Part shown: piece by piece, positions 14,301 through 22,969 of the stretch | Position numbering within the stretch: position 1 is the first letter of the stretch | How the letters are laid out: each line of letters begins with the position of its first letter | Source: a virus | Virus record (IMG/VR): IMGVR_UViG_3300013094_000027 | Location: 1 to 64,000 of that record | Reading direction: 5' to 3' (one strand) | Length of the DNA stretch: 64,000 bases | Position numbers and translations under genes: made by a program | The notes under the pieces: model-generated | What the model saw: only the letters and a program-made list of their open reading frames with translations | Database searches by the model: none | Told to the model about the DNA's origin: nothing

Positions 14301-15726
14301 GTTTTGTTTTAACATTATTTATTGAATCAAATATTTTAGAAGCGGTAGATTGTTCTATAATAGAATATGCAAGTTCTCCTTCAGATGTTAAAAAAGATGC
14401 TGTTTGTTCACCAGTATTTATTTTTTTATAAACATTTAACAAATCATTTATTCTGCTTAAAACAGTATTTTTTTCAAATAAATCAGAAAAACTTTTTATT
14501 TTATTTTCTTTAAAAAGTTGTGATATTGCTTGATAAGATTCATTTATTGCTTTTTCATAAGGAATTAAATTTTCTGCAGGAACACCAAAATCAATACCAA
14601 TGTATTTTAATTTAGTTAAAGAATCTTGTAATGTATTGTTGCCTTTATTATCTATGAAATGATTATATTCTTTATTTTTGTTTACAACTAATTTGCCGTT
14701 GTTATTTTTAAAAAATAATTCTCCTTCATCATTCGGATCAATTTTGCTTTTAACATTATTTTCCCAAATAGATCGTATATCAACATTATTTTCTCTTAAA
14801 ACAGGGTCTACCATATGCAGACCATCTTCATTAGCTATTGATTTAGTAACGTTTAATTTGTTGGTGGAATAACTTACTTCAAAAGCAGTTTTTAAACTCA
14901 ATTCGTTTTCATTTGTAACAATATTATCTACTTTTAATCTTTTTTTAAGTTCTGCAATCCACTCGTATCCATATTTGTATTTATTATTTATTAGATATTT
15001 ATTATCTAATTCATCAAACATGTCTTTAATATTTGTTTTTCCTGAAAGTGTTTGCAATAAAACTGCTTGCACTTTAGCAAAATCTACTACAGAAGTTAAT
15101 CCATAATTTGAACCTGTTTTTCTTTCTAAAAGCCCTTCTGAATTATATCTCATTTCAGGCAAAGTAGATAGTAAAAATTTAACATTATTTTTTAAAAATG
15201 TTTTTGGATCTGTAGATATAGGATCTTTAAGATAGTTTTCTTTTTGTGCGCTATCGGCTTCTCTTTTATTAAAAGATTCTACCATATTTTCTGGAGATTC
15301 AAAATCTGCACGCAAACCTATTTTTCTAAAAAAAGAAGTTATTCCATTTAATATTTGTTGTTTTTGATCAATAATATTATAATCTTGCCGTAAGCCTATA
15401 TATTTTTTTTCTAAAAGATTTAAAAGTTTTTCATGTTGTGCTTTATCTCTTAGATTTGTTATGTCATACGCTTTCATCAAAGTACTTAAACCACCAGGTT
15501 TAAATATTATTTTGTCTGTAAATTCTTTATATGCTTTATTTAAATAAAGCTCTTGATTATCTATAGATTTAAAAAGATCATCTATACTTTTACCATCTTT
15601 TTCAAGATGATCGTATATAAGAGACACAATTCCTTCTACCACTTCTTTTTTAACAAGTGGCGAAACTCTGGATAATTTGGTACTTAATGATTTTTCAATT
15701 CCGGGATTACAATTATCAAATAACAT
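8332..15726 (-). CDS. Virion-packaged DNA-dependent RNA polymerase (crAss-like, DxDxD type)
   Basis: The product has 2464 residues from ATG 15726. The catalytic loop SGSDFDVDKLNQ places Asp1371, Asp1373 and Asp1375 in the DxDxD pattern of the double-psi beta-barrel polymerases. In the crAss-like phage phi14:2 a relative (gp66) is a single-chain virion RNA polymerase injected to transcribe early genes. The long N-terminal half carries no motif I recognise. Residues about 2286-2390 look like a separate ASCH/PUA-type domain (GKRTATTRSF, GKVGDIITF, QYRITGVHRL), flanked by two VPSQ-containing linkers. The next gene's ATG overlaps the stop as TAATG, implying coupled synthesis with the 1814-residue partner. 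The order (internal proteins, polymerase, nuclease protein) matches other crAss-like operons. Confidence 0.9.
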   Translation of the reverse strand: MLFDNCNPGIEKSLSTKLSRVSPLVKKEVVEGIVSLIYDHLEKDGKSIDDLFKSIDNQELYLNKAYKEFTDKIIFKPGGLSTLMKAYDITNLRDKAQHEKLLNLLEKKYIGLRQDYNIIDQKQQILNGITSFFRKIGLRADFESPENMVESFNKREADSAQKENYLKDPISTDPKTFLKNNVKFLLSTLPEMRYNSEGLLERKTGSNYGLTSVVDFAKVQAVLLQTLSGKTNIKDMFDELDNKYLINNKYKYGYEWIAELKKRLKVDNIVTNENELSLKTAFEVSYSTNKLNVTKSIANEDGLHMVDPVLRENNVDIRSIWENNVKSKIDPNDEGELFFKNNNGKLVVNKNKEYNHFIDNKGNNTLQDSLTKLKYIGIDFGVPAENLIPYEKAINESYQAISQLFKENKIKSFSDLFEKNTVLSRINDLLNVYKKINTGEQTASFLTSEGELAYSIIEQSTASKIFDSINNVKTKQELFELFPHLNNNPYVKNSEFLRNGGNYFDANGNRTQKVFKYVLVNGMSVSDSIFGKGTDSLSFTDRIGQEIAYILGSGKNQEKVFYIGINSDKSREMALSVSNPIISFDNIDSGLERMQFIKYLNDEMDTAFQEILNSSNIKDYKKGVLDFGYFNTILSPELKASFKEKVLGLNKDSKNTYLENATDKQRAEVINDYPNLKKFWLEKNQKQLDTQIQKHINKTVSDYFNYLLDEGVFTKKGNSYSTDYIENRIFSELFYNHVDPKKLSKDQMEKVVKFITLNYEFIRQEQNKLIYGHPALYKDFAKRGAMPQAPKQHWSLDKESLNFLDQHFPRLDGRKDTENQFVRWHCYAEPKFYQEGYKEIYTNIFNILSKTQKDTSNLEKSLGANFTKNNDGTYSFKNLILDKEGKPTGQIKNWLGIDGADGQGYIMHDFYWRNRILRSDMDPKDWDLFKYERAYEIVKRSELPKDHPGYLDYQKTKPELYKQSLEDLENYKDIDAVKGSEKPQYFGYAKKTGITHTVALKMSVRPLSWIDVEGTSMENVYLAHQKAKSDIFGFESAQKIGIQINQDGSLFPFYNEDGEYNNQVPVAQDLYPQFYGKQTEVPVEKRHVVGSQVLKIIMSNTDEKYKPVVKDYIDTLNKMYDLAKKDVCDTLSLEVHTDQNGEEYYSTKNNANTFIKTLADKANDWGISQNQIDSLAATRDPQTGNYVIGTKLDALPSRERIENMVWSIINKKLVNRELYGVPAVQISSLGTERKGSTRMAYWDESKKDYVEYKKEDNKRLTPQEKKSLRIIANKSLVPYIENGQVKSPKCVTVWPYKEFTPEQLGLVKGEDNLWRDVHENLPKEFFEALGFRIPTASMSSIVPQEYSAFFDSKTGDVTTIPPGVVVTSGSDFDVDKLNQIMSKFKIKEKNYDSEEFRNLMIKHLEEKNYSDPEAELEKWDTKNLDNLNKSSWTDKGFENFAEQGIDLPGSVESYAKGNEKLLKFFKDIKEGLQKYNELFPKNAPRIEYVSDENTMDGLQNRLLKNMRTLLLAPENYASMMSPTSMGVLTEMADFVEKKKGIVNEENNKTAIQQLKTSQYLRHLYLTAKRLVGIGARGVTMHTMCQQSDVYLTGKYDSENLHFLYAPSKKKYISGQSKESLKKDINIIFPHVNENGRIKLGSKYDVTGRLISVSLDNAVQASVDGAKEPALAKLNINDETFAPYLYLVNKGVSPENHAALFFPQPILVDYVKNIAINNRLLNKVNEDSFYRNQIFWKTASQYYDNGKTWDEYIKHTNEEVSLSNEIENTSYREEELLKELKSQLWESINTKNNTIQSMLDDINSTRDDYKSISKETLISNLTNTSKDKNWDQLNMLFAYEEYKKQSQQEFNFNNLINIDTQKPKTSASDRFRQRNYEKVKEQGFIEPESIDCLFNNTQLGVLRKNLLSLQPVLENYFISSNSDAIALTERIFDKIDNIYTTSDEKERYINKFLSFSIARILQTHNTNGTTLAENYEKMLFGENSVANILKELKSNPKVMSNPNAKVLKSLQYIFNEDPSKPSGIRLYKASSDSYEINDLTDSLIMLHDALPQSKYKDWVKNLGIYSIIQNGMQGTRSSIQKILPHEIYSEMVGKILDTWKNKIKDPEEFQKEIELNYKQFHQLNYNDQTLVPKFTKKSKYTPIGDGSVVAFNSENSITKNDYICKYDLRKELTTEQKNKNTDAGEAYKNFELKLYEKIPDLGTSSVYYKRINILGERGMFNEVYPEDNTKSLVEKNSYFDENNPRITAIIDSLKERINKEKALQITPKVTENVVPSQQSQKMKNHAMSYKMAASENLIGRDTSTVELTEQGKRTATTRSFPLGKVGDIITFENRPAQYRITGVHRLTKEDVTNPEFIKQWSQKEQWTPEHFQKVLGGSTVHIGSYQTSFERVNVPSQPMEKQSISATKTTIDDNNLKKIYDEKYKNEQNPKSFEEFKQKAIELHNALQKTNEPIENILEKIKTCI

Positions 15727-15736
15727 GTTTGTTTAT

Positions 15737-18700
15737 TTATATTTCAATAATATTATTATCACAAGACTGGTGTTTATTTAATTCATCAATTTCTTTTTCT
15801 GATAAATTTTCTTTTGGAAAATCTGAAGATTCTTGTAATGATTCTATTGCACTTCCATTATCAGTAGCAATTACAGGTTCATCGACAGGATGAACTTCAC
15901 TTTGCGAAGATACAATATTATTTGGAATATTTATATTTTCTTCAGGTTTTTTTTCTTCTACTGTTTCTTGTTTAGCAACTTCTGAAGTTATTACATTAAA
16001 CTTTCCGTTTTTGTTTTCTAAAAGTGCTTTTTTAGACATTTCACCAATGTCTCCTGTTTCTTGAATTTTATATTCAAAATTATCTTTTTCTTCATTATAA
16101 CTTATTATTTCAGCATTTTGCAAACCTTTAGGTTTTTGTATAGTAAATTTAGTACCTACTAATTTTTCATTTTGATCCCAATCTATTTCATTAGAAGGTT
16201 TTGTTACAGATACTGTTTCTGAAGGTTTAGATTCAGCTTGTTTTGTTTTAGTTTCAGGTTTTGCTTTAACTTTTGTTTTAGGTGGTTGTTGAGTTGCTTG
16301 TTTAGTTTCTCTTTTTATTTCTTGTGGAGTTGGTTTATAACCACCTTCATTGTAATCATATGTCAAATTTACTTGTTTTAAAACAGGATGCAAAGAATTT
16401 GATTCATAATTATTTTTTCCATTTGCTTCTGGCTTTAAATTTTCAATTAAATCTGTATATAATACAGGTACTCCATTATTATCTTTTTTTACAGAAATGT
16501 AATGCAAATAATTATCATAAACATCTCCACCTTCAGAAACATTTTCTAAGTTTTGTTTTAATTGATAATCATAAAAATTATTTTTTTCATTTTTAGGACT
16601 ACTTGTTTCTTCTACATGTAGATCAATATATGGATCATTTGAACTTAGGAATTTATCGTTTACTTGATGAAACATTCCTTCTAATAAAGAGTCTTTGTTT
16701 TTATCTATTTCAGAAGGCTCAAAAGGCATTGACATAAAATCTAATTTACCATCTTTACCAAAAGATCGGTATAATTTTCCATTTATAACCCAAATTCTAT
16801 TTTTACCATATTTTCCTTCAACAAAATCTTTTTCAGAAGGTGCACCCCAAAATGTTACTGCATTTAAATATTTTTCAATTTTATTTAAATCATTAATTAT
16901 TTCTTTAGCTCTTTCTTCACCATATAAAGATGTTAATCTTTCTTTTTTTGCATCACTCGACAAATATTCTTTATACTTTGCATAATATTTTAATGCATTT
17001 AAAATATTTGTTTTTTCTTCTTCAGAAAAAGCTCTGTTATTAACAGGAAATTTTAAACCATCTTCTCTTACTAATACTAATCTGCCTGGTTTGACATTTT
17101 TAGTATCGTTATCTTTTTTATTTGCAATTTTTAATTTTATAGGAAGACCATTAGGAGCAACAGGATTTCCCCAATTACCATCTTTTATTAAAGAATTTGT
17201 AATAGATAATTTAGTTCTTTTGTTTTCAGTATTTTTTTCTGATCTGTTTGGTAACCCATCAGTTTTTCCTTTTATAGGAATAGAAACTAATCCTGATTTT
17301 GCGTCTTCTTTTATTTTTTCTCTTTGTGCTCTAAATCTTTTTAATTCATCATAAGCTTGTTGAAGTTGTTGATCTAAATATTGTCCTTTACTATCTTTTT
17401 GAAAAACAAACATTTGCTTTAACAATCGCCATGCTTCTGACTTTAAAAAAGATTCTTTATTAAATTCATTATCTAAAGGTGATTCTAATAAATCATCATT
17501 ACCATGTAAAGATCTATATATAATATTTTCACTTGTTGGATTTTCTATTACATTACCATTTATATCAACAGGTTTGTTTTCTTCATTTACATAAATTACT
17601 TTAATATCATCATGATATGCCTGTTCATTACGAACATCTTTTAACCAAGGAAATTTTTCTAATAATTCTTGATTTTGTTCTGTATCTTTAGTTACTACAA
17701 ATAATTTTATTTTATTATTTGTTGTATCTACATCAGCATTAAATTTGTATGCTTCGGCATTTTTTTCACGCTCATTTAATTGTTGATCATTATCATATCT
17801 GGTTACAGTATACTCTTTATCTCCTATAAGATATACTTTAGATTCTTTAAAAGGACTCGATAGTATTTCTTCATTTTTAGCAAGTGCTCTTAAAATATTG
17901 TAATGATTTTTTAAATCTTCAGGAGTATATGATTGTTTATCTAAAATTGCAAGTCGATCATTTTCTAGAAGAAGTTCTTTTGTTTTATTTCTTTTAATTC
18001 TGAATCTGACAATATTTCCTTGATCATCACGAAGTTCTAAATGTTCAGGATGATAATTTCTACCAACAACAATACTTAATTGTTTTTGATTTGCATTAAA
18101 CACAGGTCTTACTTCATATTTATCTGAACTATAATCAAAAACGTTATCTAAAAATCCTCTATCTTCTTCAGAAGATTGTGGAGTTTGTTCTGTTACAAAT
18201 TCTTTATTTTCATTATTATGTGCTGTTTTTTCAGTATCCCAAGAAATATTGTTTTTTATTTCTTGCAATTCTTCTTTAGGTAAAGTTGAAAAAACGTCAT
18301 TTAATTTTTTAAGAAAATCAATTCTATCTTTTATATCTGAAATTTCACGCAATTTTTGGTGTTCTTCTAAAAGACGTTGTTGTTTTTCTTGTAATTGTTG
18401 TTTTTCTTTTTGAGTTTGTTCTAATTCTTTTTGATATTTTCCAGATTCTAATAATACTTTTTGTACAAACAATCTTGCTGCTTGTGCTTGAACATCAAAC
18501 TCATCTGGTTCAATATTTACAAAAGAATCTCTATTAGAATCTTGTTTTGCACGATATTGTTCAGAAAGCATATTTGTTGCAAATTTGCGTTCTTCGGCAT
18601 TACCGTTATACATTAGATCAACTAAAAAATTCTTTAATGATTTTTCATCTGTAGCTGCTTTTACAACTCGTTCATAAAGATCTTTAATATCATTAACTTT

Positions 18701-21700
18701 ACCCAAATATTTTCTATTATCATCTATCATTTTTTGCAGATGATCAATATTCATATTAGCTAAATGAATTTGATAGTCAGTATCTTCTATGTATTGTTCT
18801 ATTCTTTCTTGAACTTGTGGTCTTGAAATAAGAGATGATTTTACATCTTCAAGATGTTTTTCTAAAGCATTATATAATGTTTCTTCACCATTTCTTTCAA
18901 AAGCATCTCCTGTAGTATTTAATTCATCTAATGCTTTTAAATAAAGTTCTTTAGAAGAATGTAAATTCTTTTGTAAGTCTTTTAAAGATTGTAAATCTTG
19001 TTTTTCTTGTTCGTGTGTTTTTTCTAATTCTAAAAGATGATTTTGTAAATTTTCTATATGTGTATTTATTTCTTTTGCTTGTTCTTTAATAACAGCAAGA
19101 TATTTTTTCTTAAATCCTTTTTCTGGATATTTTTGTTGACTATAAAGATGTTGTTCGTATTCTTTTGTTATTTGTTCATGTTTTTTTAACAAAGAATCTA
19201 TTTCATCTTTCATAGATTTAGTTCTAGATTCTAATTCTTGCAAAAGAGATTCTTTTTGAGATCTTCTTTGAGAAATTTCTTCTAGTTCTTTTTCATTTTG
19301 AATAATGCGTGATTCAAAAAGATTTTTTTGTATTTGAAAATCTTCTTCTAATTTACGTTGTCTTTCAATTGAAGCTATGTGTTCAATTTCAGATAAAGAT
19401 CTGTTTTTTGAAGAATACAAGACATCTCTTTCATTAAAGATTTTTCTTTTTTCTTCATTAGTTGTTGGATCTTTATAAACAACATAAAGATTTTTTTTAT
19501 CGTCAGCTAATTGTACTTTAGCATCTACATTTTCATATGTTTTTTCAGCATCATTCCATATTCTATATCTTATGTTTTGATTGCGATAATTTAAAAATAC
19601 TTTTTGATTTGTATTTAAATCTTTGTAATTTACCCAATTTCTTTTTATAGATTCTTCAATAAATTTATGTGCATCTATAGGATATGCTTGATCATTATTA
19701 ATTTGAACCATTAACATATCTTTGCCATTTTGTTTAAAAATACCAACAATTTTTATTTTATCATTAGTATTTATATTTACAGCTTCTCCTTTATATGATA
19801 ATCCTTTTTCTATTTCGTTTGCATCACCTACAAAATAATCTCCTTCAGTAATTGTTCTATTAGTTGTAGTACCATCTTTTAATGGTACATCAGATATAAT
19901 AATTGACTTTGGATTTTTTGGATCATAAGTGTGTATGATTATTTCATTAGGTTTATAATTTTTTTCAAATTCTTCATTTGTTATAGAAATCTTTGAATTT
20001 GTTTTTACATTTGGATCATTACTAATTTCTTTTAAAATAATATTTCCTTTATCGTCAACACCAGATACTTCAAATATTTTACCATCTTTAGAATATCTTG
20101 TTCCTAATAATCCTTTTTGTTTAGCATTATTTTCTTTTGTTATATTTTGTTTGTCTTCTTCGGCTTGTTTTGTTTGTTCAACATGTTCTTTAAAGGCATT
20201 TTTCCAAATTTTTGAATACTCCTCCCAATTACCTTGTGAATCAGTTATAATATTTGCTAATTTCAATTGACCTTTAGATTCAACATCTAATTTATAATAA
20301 TCTAAATACTTTGATATAGCACTTTCTTTTTCTGAAGGAGATAATACTCTTCCTGATTCTTTTAATTGTGCATCTACTGTTTGTGAAAAGGGTTCTTTTA
20401 AAAGTTTAGAATATTTTTCATCTAACGCTTGTATAGTAATATCTTTTTTACTAGCATCTGTTATAGCTAACGTATTATTATATTCTTCTTTGTATTTTGA
20501 TAAATGAGTTAAATATTCATTATGTGCGTCTATTAATTTATCAATCTGTGCTTTTTTTACAGAATTAGTTTCTGCTGCAGATTCTGCTTTTAATGTTTCT
20601 ATAGAACCTTTAATAGCATCTTCTTGAGTAAAGTTAAACATTGTTGAAAAAGAAAGCTGTTTAAAAGCATCCATACCACGAATACCTTTATCAGATCCTT
20701 TACCATTAAATAAGATTGTTTGTCTTTCAACACCCCTTTGTGCAATATCTTTATTCCAAACTACAGAATCTATAGCATGTTGAAATGCAAGATAATTTCC
20801 CATTTCTGTAGCCCTTTCTTCAGTACCTTCTTTATATTTAAAAGGATTGTGTGGATTTGGAAATTTTCTATAAACTTCTTTGTAAATAGAATTTATGTCT
20901 TTTGCACGTTGTTGAAATTCATTTATATGTTCTTGAAAAGAAACTGTTAAATCTTCATTTCCTTCATATGGAATATTTGGATGAAATTTTTCAAATAATT
21001 CTTTTGCACTAAGATTTTGTGTAAAATCTCTTAGATGATCTAAATATACATCTGCATATCCATTTTTTATTGCCGGTATAATAAAGCTTCTTAATGAATC
21101 ATCATGTAGATCATTAAATAGTTTGTTATTTTTAAATGCTGCAGCTACTTTTAAAAAAGAATCATAATGAGATTGTTCAGCAAGTTGTGCTAAATGATCT
21201 CTTATTGAAGAAGTAGGGTCTTTATAAAATTCATTAAATTTTTGTATAAATTCTGCAGCATTATTTTTATTTTCTTCTGTACGATTTTTCCATTGTTCTC
21301 TGTTTGTTATGTAATCTCTATTTTTAAAACCCTCACGAATACCTTCACCAACAACACCCATTGCAATAGCTCCTGTTAAAAAAGAAGATATAAATGTTTT
21401 TGCATTGTCTGGTGTAAACTGATTATTTATACTTTGTTTTAAAGAATCGGCAAAAGATAATTTGTCATTAGAAATTCCATACTTAGATTCATAAAATGCT
21501 TTTGCTGCATCATCTATTGTTTTAGTAGTTTCAACTGTTAATGCAAAACCTGCGCCATGAGAAATTTTACTAGGTATTGCATCTACTAAAGATCTCCAAG
21601 TAAAATATTTATCTTTTAAAAATAATTTTTCACCTGTTTGTTCAGCAATTTTTTCAGAATTAATACCAATCATTGATAAAAATTTTCCTTCACCTTGTTG

Positions 21701-22969
21701 TGCTATTAAAGCCTGAATAGATTTAGAAGGAGTAAGTATATTACCAAATGCTAATTTATTAGTATACATCATAGCTAAAGCATCTAAAGCACCATTTGTT
21801 TTTGATGCTTCTAATGCTTTCGCTTCTATATCATTTGTTTCAGATATAGTTAGATCTCTATTTTCAGTATTTCTTATTTTGTCTTTATAGTCTTGAATTA
21901 TTTGATGATATGTGTTTGAGGCATTTGATTGTGCCATTGAGATTCCTAAATTTAAATCTCTAAAATCAGCATATACAGCACCAACGCCATTTGCAAGAGC
22001 ACGTACTCTTGCACTTGATCTTGCAATATCTGCTGTTCCTATAGCAGCATCAGAAATACCCTGACCTAAAACATTTAAAGTATTACTAAAAGGAACTAAT
22101 TTAGAAGCAACTTGAATTCCTTTACCTACACCACCAACACCAGTAGACATTGCATTTTTTGCAACATCTAAACTATTTAAAAAATTTGGTGATTCTTTAT
22201 AAGCAGCGATTGATTTTTTTAAATTAGAAGTAGTATCAATTGTTTTACTCAAAACTTGTGATTCTTTAATTACTTGTGCAGTTAATCTTTCTGCTTCTAA
22301 ACCAATTACTTCTGGAGTTAACGCACCTGCAGTAGCTGTTATAAGTGCTGTTGTTGCATACATTTCAGCACCCATTTCAGTTACAGATCCCACTAAAGGT
22401 CCTGTTTCTTGAATACCTTTTAAAAAATTATTCCATGAAAAGAAACTGTTTTTATCATCTTCTGTTTGATATATAGCATATTGATTTTCATCTTGTTGAT
22501 TTTTTTTATAAACTTCTTCTAGTTCATCTTGATGAAAAGCACTTTGTAAAGTAGGATCTTGAAAAATAGAAGCAGTATCTTTCCATGATGTTATCTGATT
22601 TACAAAAGCATTTTTTGCACCAGACAACCAACCACCTATTGTATTTTTTAATTTTTGTCCTGTTGTTTGTGCTTGAGCATATCTTTGTTCATTTTCTTCT
22701 CCTAAAGAAGGGTCAAATCCTAATATATTATAATTATCTTTTCCTACGTATCTACTAGCGTTAGTTGCGTCCCAATTAAAAGTATATGTTTGTTGTTGTG
22801 CAGCTAAAGATGAAGGTTTATTAATAAAATCTTGCGCTCTTTGTTCAAAAGTAGATCCTTCTACAGAAGATGGTTGTTCTATAGGGCGTGGATTATAATT
22901 TATAGTATTACTTATATCTGGAGATGGTGCTTGTTGCACTTCATCAAATAGTCCTGTATCAAAAGGCAT
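15737..22969 (-). CDS. Giant internal (ejected) virion protein, 2410 residues
   Basis: The product starts at ATG 22969, overlapping the previous stop as TAATG. The N-terminal 550 residues mix Ala/Gly-rich and weakly hydrophobic stretches (near 205-230 and 525-545) that could insert into or line a membrane channel. Residues roughly 1190-1550 are a long, highly charged coiled coil (EELEEISQRR, QLQEKQQRLLEEHQ). The C-terminus has a Lys/Pro/Thr linker (about 2230-2265) followed by a small beta-rich segment. I recognise no enzyme motif. Its place directly before the polymerase and its size match the giant proteins carried inside crAss-like virions, so a role in DNA/protein ejection or as a polymerase partner is likely but inferred. 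Confidence 0.75.
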   Translation of the reverse strand: MPFDTGLFDEVQQAPSPDISNTINYNPRPIEQPSSVEGSTFEQRAQDFINKPSSLAAQQQTYTFNWDATNASRYVGKDNYNILGFDPSLGEENEQRYAQAQTTGQKLKNTIGGWLSGAKNAFVNQITSWKDTASIFQDPTLQSAFHQDELEEVYKKNQQDENQYAIYQTEDDKNSFFSWNNFLKGIQETGPLVGSVTEMGAEMYATTALITATAGALTPEVIGLEAERLTAQVIKESQVLSKTIDTTSNLKKSIAAYKESPNFLNSLDVAKNAMSTGVGGVGKGIQVASKLVPFSNTLNVLGQGISDAAIGTADIARSSARVRALANGVGAVYADFRDLNLGISMAQSNASNTYHQIIQDYKDKIRNTENRDLTISETNDIEAKALEASKTNGALDALAMMYTNKLAFGNILTPSKSIQALIAQQGEGKFLSMIGINSEKIAEQTGEKLFLKDKYFTWRSLVDAIPSKISHGAGFALTVETTKTIDDAAKAFYESKYGISNDKLSFADSLKQSINNQFTPDNAKTFISSFLTGAIAMGVVGEGIREGFKNRDYITNREQWKNRTEENKNNAAEFIQKFNEFYKDPTSSIRDHLAQLAEQSHYDSFLKVAAAFKNNKLFNDLHDDSLRSFIIPAIKNGYADVYLDHLRDFTQNLSAKELFEKFHPNIPYEGNEDLTVSFQEHINEFQQRAKDINSIYKEVYRKFPNPHNPFKYKEGTEERATEMGNYLAFQHAIDSVVWNKDIAQRGVERQTILFNGKGSDKGIRGMDAFKQLSFSTMFNFTQEDAIKGSIETLKAESAAETNSVKKAQIDKLIDAHNEYLTHLSKYKEEYNNTLAITDASKKDITIQALDEKYSKLLKEPFSQTVDAQLKESGRVLSPSEKESAISKYLDYYKLDVESKGQLKLANIITDSQGNWEEYSKIWKNAFKEHVEQTKQAEEDKQNITKENNAKQKGLLGTRYSKDGKIFEVSGVDDKGNIILKEISNDPNVKTNSKISITNEEFEKNYKPNEIIIHTYDPKNPKSIIISDVPLKDGTTTNRTITEGDYFVGDANEIEKGLSYKGEAVNINTNDKIKIVGIFKQNGKDMLMVQINNDQAYPIDAHKFIEESIKRNWVNYKDLNTNQKVFLNYRNQNIRYRIWNDAEKTYENVDAKVQLADDKKNLYVVYKDPTTNEEKRKIFNERDVLYSSKNRSLSEIEHIASIERQRKLEEDFQIQKNLFESRIIQNEKELEEISQRRSQKESLLQELESRTKSMKDEIDSLLKKHEQITKEYEQHLYSQQKYPEKGFKKKYLAVIKEQAKEINTHIENLQNHLLELEKTHEQEKQDLQSLKDLQKNLHSSKELYLKALDELNTTGDAFERNGEETLYNALEKHLEDVKSSLISRPQVQERIEQYIEDTDYQIHLANMNIDHLQKMIDDNRKYLGKVNDIKDLYERVVKAATDEKSLKNFLVDLMYNGNAEERKFATNMLSEQYRAKQDSNRDSFVNIEPDEFDVQAQAARLFVQKVLLESGKYQKELEQTQKEKQQLQEKQQRLLEEHQKLREISDIKDRIDFLKKLNDVFSTLPKEELQEIKNNISWDTEKTAHNNENKEFVTEQTPQSSEEDRGFLDNVFDYSSDKYEVRPVFNANQKQLSIVVGRNYHPEHLELRDDQGNIVRFRIKRNKTKELLLENDRLAILDKQSYTPEDLKNHYNILRALAKNEEILSSPFKESKVYLIGDKEYTVTRYDNDQQLNEREKNAEAYKFNADVDTTNNKIKLFVVTKDTEQNQELLEKFPWLKDVRNEQAYHDDIKVIYVNEENKPVDINGNVIENPTSENIIYRSLHGNDDLLESPLDNEFNKESFLKSEAWRLLKQMFVFQKDSKGQYLDQQLQQAYDELKRFRAQREKIKEDAKSGLVSIPIKGKTDGLPNRSEKNTENKRTKLSITNSLIKDGNWGNPVAPNGLPIKLKIANKKDNDTKNVKPGRLVLVREDGLKFPVNNRAFSEEEKTNILNALKYYAKYKEYLSSDAKKERLTSLYGEERAKEIINDLNKIEKYLNAVTFWGAPSEKDFVEGKYGKNRIWVINGKLYRSFGKDGKLDFMSMPFEPSEIDKNKDSLLEGMFHQVNDKFLSSNDPYIDLHVEETSSPKNEKNNFYDYQLKQNLENVSEGGDVYDNYLHYISVKKDNNGVPVLYTDLIENLKPEANGKNNYESNSLHPVLKQVNLTYDYNEGGYKPTPQEIKRETKQATQQPPKTKVKAKPETKTKQAESKPSETVSVTKPSNEIDWDQNEKLVGTKFTIQKPKGLQNAEIISYNEEKDNFEYKIQETGDIGEMSKKALLENKNGKFNVITSEVAKQETVEEKKPEENINIPNNIVSSQSEVHPVDEPVIATDNGSAIESLQESSDFPKENLSEKEIDELNKHQSCDNNIIEI